Assembly: GCA_046705265.1 (NCBI GenBank) | Contig: JBJKQL010000019.1 | Location: 1 to 19,755 of the forward strand | Length of the DNA: 19,755 bases | Direction of reading: 5' to 3' | From: JAJYTL01 sp046705265 | GTDB taxonomy: Bacteria > Pseudomonadota > Alphaproteobacteria > Ferrovibrionales > Ferrovibrionaceae | In this document: positions 1-6,362 of the stretch, piece by piece | Layout of the letters: each line of letters begins with the position of its first letter | How positions within the stretch are numbered: position 1 is the stretch's first letter | The notes under the pieces: generated by a model | What the model was told of the DNA's origin: nothing | Databases searched by the model: none | The model's input: the letters and a program-made list of their open reading frames with translations, nothing else | Made by a program: the position numbers and the translations under genes

Positions 1-1
1 G

Positions 2-172
2 CAGAATGTGGAACGTAAGATGCGCAATTTTCTCGGGCACAAATTCTGGGCTCGAGGTTATTTCGTGACGACCGTGGGCCGGGACGAAGAAATGATCCGA
101 GCCTATATCAAAAGTCAGGAACTGGCCAACCGGCAGCTCGACCAATTGCAGATGAAGCTCTCGGCCTCGTAA
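2..172 (+). CDS. tnpA: IS200/IS605-family transposase TnpA, C-terminal end (cut by window start)
   Basis: The last 56 codons of a Y1 (HUH) transposase run in from the left edge and end with TAA at 170-172. The readable part contains FWARGYFVTTVGRDEE followed by IRAYIKSQE. This is the hallmark C-terminal block of IS200-type TnpA: the Tyr of the YIxxQ segment is the nucleophile that forms the 5'-phosphotyrosine link during single-strand transposition. The N-terminal HUH motif lies outside the window, so intactness cannot be judged. No tnpB follows, which fits an IS200-type (tnpA-only) element. Family assignment is strong; activity is unknown. Confidence 0.85.
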   Translation, partial: QNVERKMRNFLGHKFWARGYFVTTVGRDEEMIRAYIKSQELANRQLDQLQMKLSAS

Positions 173-201
173 AGTCCTCTTTGTTGTATCAAGTCGCTTC
201 T

Positions 202-249
202 AACCGCCTTTGGCGGTTCCCATTCAAACTCCCGGCTCTGCCGGGAGTT
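202..249 (+). repeat. Right-end hairpins of the IS200-like element
   Basis: Two perfect hairpins lie 30 nt after the tnpA stop. The first (202-218) has a 7-bp stem aaccgcc/ggcggtt with a TTT loop. The second (227-249) has a 10-bp stem aactcccggc/gccgggagtt with a TCT loop. IS200/IS605 elements end in subterminal imperfect palindromes that TnpA binds, with cleavage a short distance 3' of the right hairpin. One of these, probably the second, is likely that structure; the first could serve as a transcription stop or anti-readthrough structure. The exact element boundary (roughly 250-290) is not visible to me. Confidence 0.65.
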
Positions 250-490
250 ACTGGCTCGGATACGGCACCATGGGGCTTATGAGGTAACCGGCAACTGAAC
301 GGCACCCCCCGCGACAGATGATGGACTGCGGAGCTTTGCCCAGCGCCAGGGCGATTGGGTATGCGCCGGCCAAGTCCCGCTAGAATCCATTTTTAACAAT
401 CACGCAACGATTTGGTGGTATCGCTGCCGCTGCAGGAGTTTTGACCCTTGAGTGTAACGCATTCGCCGGTAAAGGGAGGGCAAGCCCCGG
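250..490. other. Intergenic stretch between IS end and response regulator
   Basis: No reading frame with a credible start and ribosome site is present. The stretch contains a TTGACC hexamer at 441-446 with no matching -10 at a normal distance. It also contains the ribosome site for the next gene (aaagggaggg, 471-480). The IS right boundary must fall near its left side. Confidence 0.4.
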
Positions 491-874
491 GTGGTTAAGA
501 TTCTGTTAGTCGAAGACAACGAAGCAAATCGTGACATGCTTGGCCGGCGTCTGACGCGAAAAGGCTTCACGGTGTGTTTCGCTATCGATGGTCAGAGCGG
601 CATCAAAATGGCGGCCCAGGAATCACCCGACGTGATCCTGATGGATATTGCGTTGGGCGAAGACATGGATGGCTGGGAAGCGACGCGGCGAATCCGGAGA
701 GACAACAAGACGGCGACGATTCCTGTCATTGCTCTTACCGCGCATGCACTAGCGACGGATCGCGCCAAGAGCATCGAAGTGGGCTGCTCGGAATACGATA
801 CGAAGCCGGTCGATTTGCCGCGGTTATTGCGAAAGATCGCCTCGTGCCTTCCGACGTCAATGCCTGTGGCCTGA
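491..874 (+). CDS. Single-domain response regulator (DivK/CheY type)
   Basis: A 127-residue protein that is one receiver domain and nothing else. The acidic pair is E8-D9, the phospho-acceptor is D52 in VILMDIAL, the switch Thr is T83 in ALTAHA, and the conserved Lys is K105 in TKP. It closely follows the DivK/cell-cycle type of stand-alone receiver, which works by binding other kinases or Hpt proteins rather than DNA. The start is GTG at 491, ten bases after the strong ribosome site gggaggg at 474-480. It converges on the soluble hybrid kinase at 991-2202. I infer that it receives phosphate from the Hpt protein encoded at 2199-3092 or modulates the neighbouring kinases. The partner is not shown by sequence. 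Confidence 0.9.
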   Translation: MVKILLVEDNEANRDMLGRRLTRKGFTVCFAIDGQSGIKMAAQESPDVILMDIALGEDMDGWEATRRIRRDNKTATIPVIALTAHALATDRAKSIEVGCSEYDTKPVDLPRLLRKIASCLPTSMPVA

Positions 875-990
875 AAGGCGCCTTGGAAAAATCTACTTCG
901 GCTGATCTTCGCCATAGGCGGGCTGGGTTACCCATGCCGGGTTGGTCTGCTTGCCGGTTGACTGGCCGAATTACCTTGCGGGAATTCCGG

Positions 991-2202
991 CTACACGGCC
1001 CTCGGCGCCGATTCAAGAATAGGCGTCCTCGCCGTTCGTGATGGCATGAGAAGGCGTTCCTTTGGAAGCCGGACGGTTACGAGCGTCCCTTTGCCGGGCT
1101 CGCTTTCAAGTTTCATCGTGCCGCCGTGCAGCGCGACAAGACGTCTGGTTATTGGCAAACCGAGCCCAACGCCGCCATACTGTCTCGAGAAGGCGCTGTC
1201 CACCTGTCCGAATGGTTCAAGCACCAACGCGATTTTATCGGCGGGAATGCCGATTCCCGTATCCTTAACGCTGATATCGAGACCACCGTCGGCGTCGCGA
1301 TGAATGGACAGGCAGACGCTACCGCCCGGCATTGTGAACTTGACGGCATTGGCCAATAAATTGATGAGGATTTGACGAACTTTCGCCACATCTCCCATCA
1401 ATGCCGGGAGACGGTCGTCCATCTCGATCGAGCATTGGATCCCGGCATTGCGAGCCATCTCTTGAATGATGCCCATGCTGAGTTCGACGGTATCCGCAAG
1501 CTCGATCTCCTGCTCAGCCAGCACCAGCTGGTTTGATTCCGCCTTAGCCAAGTCAAGGATGTCGTTAATAATTGAGAGCAGATGGCCGCCACTGTCTGCA
1601 ATCATCGTTGCGTAGTCTCGGTACTTTTTGTTCAGCGTTCCGAAGGTGCCGTCGCGCATGACGCTGGAAAATCCAATGATAGCGTTAAGCGGTGTTCGTA
1701 ACTCGTGGCTCATATTGGCGAGAAACTCAGTCTTGGCCCGGTTGGCCGCCTCCGCCGCTTCTTTCGCCGCGATAAGCTGCTCACGTTGTTGGCGCAGCTC
1801 TGTAAAGGCCGTTGCCGCGCGCAAGACGTAGCGGACGCGATGGCCGAGAACGATCAAGTTGATAGGCTTAGAGATAAAATCGGTGGCGCCCGCATCGTAC
1901 GCCTTAGCGATCGACGTGACATCATCAAGACCGGTCGCCATCAGGATCGGAATATGTGCCGATTGCTCCTTCTGGCGTAATTCCCGGCAAAGCGCGAAAC
2001 CATCCATTTCTGGCATTACGACATCAGAAATCAGTAAATCCGGCGGTGCCTCGTCGCACTGCCGACAAGCATCGGAGCCGTCAGTCGCCTCCGAGACGGT
2101 AAATCCGCTGTCTTCCAGGGCGCTGCGTATGACCGCCCGCGACACAGGATCATCATCGACGACCAGGATGGAAGACGGATGCACTGAAGGCGGGTCACTC
2201 AT
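991..2202 (-). CDS. Soluble receiver-histidine kinase (REC-HisKA-HATPase)
   Basis: A 403-residue protein with the receiver at the N-terminus (D16-D18 acidic cluster, phospho-acceptor D60, K112 in SKP). A short coiled linker (about 132-158) follows, then HisKA with H166 in SHELRTP, and a full HATPase_c: N285 in LLANAVKFT, DTGIG at 314-318, GGVGLGL at 343-349. There is no membrane segment or PAS domain, so the N-terminal receiver is the likely input: phosphorylation there would tune the kinase. Its ATG overlaps the stop of the receiver-Hpt gene (ATGA), so the two are translationally coupled and probably made in fixed ratio. It is the downstream gene of that two-gene unit. All catalytic motifs are canonical, unlike those of the two membrane kinases nearby. 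Confidence 0.93.
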   Translation of the reverse strand: MSDPPSVHPSSILVVDDDPVSRAVIRSALEDSGFTVSEATDGSDACRQCDEAPPDLLISDVVMPEMDGFALCRELRQKEQSAHIPILMATGLDDVTSIAKAYDAGATDFISKPINLIVLGHRVRYVLRAATAFTELRQQREQLIAAKEAAEAANRAKTEFLANMSHELRTPLNAIIGFSSVMRDGTFGTLNKKYRDYATMIADSGGHLLSIINDILDLAKAESNQLVLAEQEIELADTVELSMGIIQEMARNAGIQCSIEMDDRLPALMGDVAKVRQILINLLANAVKFTMPGGSVCLSIHRDADGGLDISVKDTGIGIPADKIALVLEPFGQVDSAFSRQYGGVGLGLPITRRLVALHGGTMKLESEPGKGTLVTVRLPKERLLMPSRTARTPILESAPRAV

Positions 2203-3092
2203 GGTAATGTTTCAATTAGAGTTCGAAGAGCGAGGGTTACCTTGGAAAGTTCAGTTTCGAGGCAATCGAGCAACCCGTCCGTTGGAATGGTCTTCGAATC
2301 GCGTGCCGCCCGTTCGATCTCATGGCAGAGCTTCGCTAATTCGGCCGCTCCCAGCGCAGAAACGCTCGACTTCAAGCTGTGAATTGATCGCCAAAGCGCC
2401 TCAGTATTGCCGGTTTCGGCATTTGCCCGGATTGTCTCAAGCAGCGGTGGTGTTGTGGCTTCCAGCTTGCCGACGGCATGAACGAGGACCGAATCACCAC
2501 CTTTTCGGCCAATTGCGCGAATATAGTCGATTTGGCGCATATCAATAATTGCCGAGGCCCGACCAGCACTCACTTGCGGTGAGGGATCCGATTCGTGGCC
2601 TGGGAGGCAGGGCTGCAGGGCAGTGGCTATCTGCTGTTTGTCGAGCGGTTTATGTAAAATGAAATCCATACCCGCTGCCATGCATTTCTGACGCACTTCC
2701 GAAACGTCATGAGCAGTAAGGGCGAAGATGCGCGCGCGCTGGCCGCTGCTCGCACTTGCGGAGGCTTCGATTTCACGAATGCGCCGCGTCGCTGAAAAGC
2801 CATCCATGACCGGGAGCTCACAGTCCATCAGGATGAAGTCGAACTGTTCGCTTGTCGCAAGTTCAACGGCTGTCGCGCCATCGGTTGCTTGGGTGACTCT
2901 GATCCCCATACGCTGCAGAAGACGAGTCATCAGGTCAAGATTTACCTCATTATCCTCCACTAAAAGAACATTCGCGGACGATCGGTGTGGCGTCGTGGCC
3001 AAGCCTGAGCCTGACGGCTCAGGCACGGACCGCGCAGGCGTATTGATGACCTCCGATACAACGTCGCCTCGTTCAGCGCGGGCAACATTCAT
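2199..3092 (-). CDS. Receiver-Hpt phosphotransfer protein
   Basis: A 297-residue protein. A low-complexity N-terminal leader of about 40 residues precedes a receiver domain (E46-D47, phospho-acceptor D90 in FILMDCELPVMDG, T126 in ALTAHD, K148 in HKP). A C-terminal Hpt domain (about 190-297) carries the transfer His H238 in SIHSLKSS. This is the same module order as the tail of ArcB/BarA-type hybrid kinases but without a kinase. The natural flow is kinase to D90 to H238 to another receiver, such as the stand-alone regulator at 491-874 or the receiver of the coupled kinase. The ATG at 3092 has GGAG eight bases upstream on the minus strand. It is divergent from the acyltransferase gene across a 270-bp region that must hold both promoters. 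Confidence 0.92.
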   Translation of the reverse strand: MNVARAERGDVVSEVINTPARSVPEPSGSGLATTPHRSSANVLLVEDNEVNLDLMTRLLQRMGIRVTQATDGATAVELATSEQFDFILMDCELPVMDGFSATRRIREIEASASASSGQRARIFALTAHDVSEVRQKCMAAGMDFILHKPLDKQQIATALQPCLPGHESDPSPQVSAGRASAIIDMRQIDYIRAIGRKGGDSVLVHAVGKLEATTPPLLETIRANAETGNTEALWRSIHSLKSSVSALGAAELAKLCHEIERAARDSKTIPTDGLLDCLETELSKVTLALRTLIETLP

Positions 3093-3306
3093 GCGGCTTA
3101 CTCCTGTCCTAACGCGACCTTGATCTTGGCGAAGTACTGTTTAATTTTCTGTTGAGACAGGAAGCGGCGCTACCGGTGGCGGCCGGTTTAACGTCACAGA
3201 GGCAGCTAATTTCTTTCGGTTTACGATGCTAATAGCCTCGCGAATGGGCGACGTAACAAGAAAATTGCTACGGGTATACAATCCATTAAGTTTCATCTCA
3301 TATCAT

Positions 3307-3366
3307 CCATGGCACCTCTTTTAGCGTAGCTGAGTGAGCATTGGTTCGTAGGGAAGGGTGCCATGG
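3307..3366 (+). promoter_or_regulatory. Inverted repeat enclosing the acyltransferase start codon
   Basis: The left arm ccatggcacc (3307-3316) and right arm ggtgccatgg (3357-3366) are perfect reverse complements separated by 40 bases. The right arm contains the end of the ribosome site and the ATG at 3363-3365. If the transcript starts upstream of 3307, the arms could fold and hide the start codon; as DNA it could be a spaced operator. Neither mode is proven, and the transcription start is unknown. Confidence 0.45.
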
Positions 3367-4787
3367 GGAACAACAATTACGCACGCGTCAATCAAACAGA
3401 CGCATCGGCCAGCGAGCCCGGATTCGAGGGGCCAGAAGACACAAGCGGAATCGATCCTCATGAAGCCTTGACCGGGAGTGTGCGTGATTTTCGTGACTTG
3501 CACGGGGCCGATCTTATGAACCGCGTGGAATCGTTTTTTCGCTGGCAGGACCTACGCCGGCGCCGCCGATTGTGGCCATATGCCAAGTCTATCGAGACAG
3601 CGCCACTTCCTGTCTGCACGGCGCGTGACGAACTGGGAAAAAGATACGTCGGGATCAATTTTGCGTCGCAGGATTATCTCGGACTTTCTTCCGATCCGGA
3701 GATAAAGGAAGCTGCGAAAGCGGTAATTGATGAGTATGGAGTTCATAGTGCCGGGTCGTCCGCTCTAGCCGGAAACACCAAGTATTCATTGGCTCTTGAA
3801 CGAGAGATTTCGCAATTTTTGCAGCTAGAGCATACCGTCCTTTATCCCACAGGCTGGGCCGCGGGCTACGGCGTCATAAAAGGATTGATCGGCCCCAATG
3901 ACCATATCGTGATGGACGGGTTGTCGCACGCGTGCCTGCAGGAAGGTGCGTACTCGGCCACCGGCAACGTACATTTGCATGGTCATCTCAATCTTCGTTC
4001 TGCTCGCCGGCATTTGCAGCGTATCCGCGACAGGGATACCCAAAACGCGATTCTCCTTGTTACCGAGAGCCTGTTTTCCATGGATTCCGATACGCCAGAT
4101 TTGGCGGCGCTGCAGGAGCTTGGTCGTGAATTCAAGGCGACGCTCCTCGTTGACGTCGCGCACGACCTCGGATGTATGGGAGATGATGGCAGAGGATTTA
4201 TCGGTCTGCAAGGCATGTTGGGCAAGATCGATATCGTCATGGGAAGCTTTTCGAAGACCTTCGCGTCAAATGGAGGCTTCGTTGCCTGCAACTCTTCGGC
4301 TGTGGGGCAGTACTTGAGGTACTATGGCTGCTCGGCAACATTCTCAAATGCCCTCTCACCGGCGCAAGCCGCAACCGTTACCAAGGCTTTTCACATCGTT
4401 CAGTCCGAGAAAGGACGACTGTTGCGCCAACGTTTGATGGAGCGCGTGCTTTACCTGCGTTCGAAGTTCCAGGCGGCAAACCTGGAGCTGATCGGGGGAC
4501 CTTCCGCTCTGGTACCGGTTGTGGTTGGCGACGAAGCCTTCGCGCGCATGGTCAGTCGCCAGTTACCGTATGTGGGCGTGGTTGCCAATCTGGTCGAATT
4601 TCCTGCAGTGGCAAAAGGAAATGCCCGATTCCGCTTCCAGGTGATGCCTGGACACAGCAAACGAAATGTAGAGGATTTGGTACAACGTTTTTGCACCGCC
4701 GTGACGGCTGCAACTGTGCAATATCAGCGCTACCGGACTGAACTCGACGTAGCAGAAGCCTCAAAAAGGCTTGCAAAGGTGGGCTAA
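3363..4787 (+). CDS. PLP-dependent alpha-oxoamine synthase-family acyltransferase (candidate signal or lipid synthase)
   Basis: A 474-residue fold-type I PLP enzyme of the group that contains BioF, KBL, serine palmitoyltransferase and the autoinducer synthases CqsA/LqsA. The core starts near residue 97 (INFASQDYLGLSS). H189 in LSHAC is the expected PLP-stacking His. D264 and H267 in LLVDVAHD match the DxxH cofactor pair. K298 in GSFSKTFAS is the Schiff-base Lys. Family members condense an amino acid (or SAM-derived donor) with an acyl-CoA. This one is about 80 residues longer than BioF, the extra part being N-terminal and including an Arg-rich FFRWQDLRRRRR segment. The ribosome site gggaaggg precedes the ATG. 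Its TAA overlaps the next ATG (TAATG), tying it to a membrane sensor kinase, which is why I favour a signal-making role over biotin or heme synthesis. Substrates cannot be read from the sequence. Confidence 0.85.
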   Translation: MGNNNYARVNQTDASASEPGFEGPEDTSGIDPHEALTGSVRDFRDLHGADLMNRVESFFRWQDLRRRRRLWPYAKSIETAPLPVCTARDELGKRYVGINFASQDYLGLSSDPEIKEAAKAVIDEYGVHSAGSSALAGNTKYSLALEREISQFLQLEHTVLYPTGWAAGYGVIKGLIGPNDHIVMDGLSHACLQEGAYSATGNVHLHGHLNLRSARRHLQRIRDRDTQNAILLVTESLFSMDSDTPDLAALQELGREFKATLLVDVAHDLGCMGDDGRGFIGLQGMLGKIDIVMGSFSKTFASNGGFVACNSSAVGQYLRYYGCSATFSNALSPAQAATVTKAFHIVQSEKGRLLRQRLMERVLYLRSKFQAANLELIGGPSALVPVVVGDEAFARMVSRQLPYVGVVANLVEFPAVAKGNARFRFQVMPGHSKRNVEDLVQRFCTAVTAATVQYQRYRTELDVAEASKRLAKVG

Positions 4788-6226
4788 TGGCGACGCTCAC
4801 AATGCTGGAAAATCACGAAGCCAAAGCCAAGACGGCCGTCCTTCGGGCGATTGATTGGTTCGTACCAGAGAGGCTCCGAACCGATACAGCATCTCTGTGG
4901 AAGGCGCGAATCTTCACCATCAGCCATCTGCTCGGACCTTGCCTTGGCGTTGTCATCCTAATCTATCTCTATTTGGCAGATCCCAGACCGACTTGGCCGT
5001 ACTGGACGCTTTGCGTCCTTGCCTCGGCGTTTTGGCTCTTGCCGCTGGCGATGAAAGTGACGGGGAATTTGTGGAGAGTAGCACTGTTCTCTGTTTGCGA
5101 TCTTACCTTTGTTAGCGTCTTCGGTTCATACTTCTACGGCGGGGTGAGCTCGCCACTTCTTCCATGGTTTCTGACGGCTCTTCTTCTTGGATTTTTCTAT
5201 CTCGGCGACAGTCCGATTCTCGTTCTTGCAATCTTTTCCATACATTTGATCGGTTTTGGTGCAGCATGGGCCATCTTCGGAGGCTTTCCAAATTTAATTC
5301 CAGTAGCGGCGCTTTCTACTGTGGGGGTCGTTTCGGTATGTGCAGCGACCCTCTATACATCGATGATGGCGATCTATTACGCGAGCGTTATGATTCAGCA
5401 GTCCGATATGAGACGGGAGGTGGATCGACATGCGATAACGACACGGCAAGCGCGTGCGGCCAAAGAAAGGGCCGACCGGGCAGATCACGAAAAATCGGTC
5501 TTTCTAGCCAAGATGAGCCATCATCTAAGGACGCCACTCAACGCTATTATCGGCTATAGCGAACTGTTGCTGGAAGAGGCGGAACCTGTCGAGGACGACG
5601 CATGGGCTAAAGATCTCAAACGGATTCATAGCGCCGGCCAGCATCTTCTCGCCTTGGTGACGGATGTCCTCGACTTATCGAAAATTGGATCGAACGACAT
5701 CTATCTAACGATCAGAAAATTCAAACTTGATGAATTAATTGATGATGTAGCTGCGACCTGCCGACGGTTGGTTGAGCGCAACGGCAACGTATTTGTCGTT
5801 CAAAAAGATGGCGTGCTTGGTCACGCGGTTTCGGACGACACGCGCTGGCGCCAGATCATAATCAATTTACTAAGCAATGCCGGAAAGTTCACGCATGGCG
5901 GCCGCGTCACGCTTCATGTCAAGCGAAGAATCTCCAATCTCGGCGATGTGATTATCATAACCGTGCGGGATACGGGTATCGGGATTTCGACGGAAAATCT
6001 TGCGAAGCTCTTTCGTGACTTTAATCAAGCCGACGCATCAACTTCCGGCAAATATGGGGGCACGGGCCTTGGGCTCGCGCTTAGCAGACAGTTGTGCCAC
6101 CAAATGGGCGGCGAAATCGATGTTACTAGTGAAATTGGCAAGGGCTCGAGCTTCGTCATTAGACTTCCGGCCGCAGACATCTCTTCTCTTTCCAGTGAAG
6201 TGCGGGTTCTTGGATCGGCGGCATAA
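4787..6226 (+). CDS. Six-TM sensor histidine kinase with unusual H-box (HK1)
   Basis: A 479-residue kinase with about six hydrophobic segments between residues 42 and 203. Landmarks there are HLLGPCLG (47-54), FWLLP (82-86), YFYGGVSSPLLPW (115-127) and FFYL (136-139). A charged helix (about 205-240) leads to HisKA and HATPase_c. The ATP domain is complete: N364 in LLSNAGKFT, DTGIGI 395-400, GGTGLGL 424-430. The H-box reads SHHLRTP: the phospho-acceptor His (H245) is followed by His (H246) where almost all HisKA kinases have Glu. There is no receiver domain, so phosphate must go to a separate protein. It is translationally coupled to the acyltransferase by a one-base overlap. CqsS and LqsS also combine an N-terminal multi-TM sensor with a HisKA kinase, but the TM sequence here is not obviously theirs. 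Confidence 0.9.
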   Translation: MATLTMLENHEAKAKTAVLRAIDWFVPERLRTDTASLWKARIFTISHLLGPCLGVVILIYLYLADPRPTWPYWTLCVLASAFWLLPLAMKVTGNLWRVALFSVCDLTFVSVFGSYFYGGVSSPLLPWFLTALLLGFFYLGDSPILVLAIFSIHLIGFGAAWAIFGGFPNLIPVAALSTVGVVSVCAATLYTSMMAIYYASVMIQQSDMRREVDRHAITTRQARAAKERADRADHEKSVFLAKMSHHLRTPLNAIIGYSELLLEEAEPVEDDAWAKDLKRIHSAGQHLLALVTDVLDLSKIGSNDIYLTIRKFKLDELIDDVAATCRRLVERNGNVFVVQKDGVLGHAVSDDTRWRQIIINLLSNAGKFTHGGRVTLHVKRRISNLGDVIIITVRDTGIGISTENLAKLFRDFNQADASTSGKYGGTGLGLALSRQLCHQMGGEIDVTSEIGKGSSFVIRLPAADISSLSSEVRVLGSAA

Positions 6227-6362
6227 CATTTCTGCTGAGGAGCGAGTGGAGAACAACGAGCCTCTGGGCGATAGCTGCAGCCGGAAAGCCAAGATGGGTT
6301 CGCGTTAAACTTGGCGCCGATCTTCTATTCGGAATTCTAAGCTCACGAACGCGAGGTCGTCG

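Noticed and set aside
6246..6308. 20-codon GTG-started peptide between HK1 and HK2, preceded by GAGGAG
   Set aside because: The ribosome site is only three bases from the GTG, and the peptide has no signal or membrane character. Tempting as a peptide signal, but not supported.
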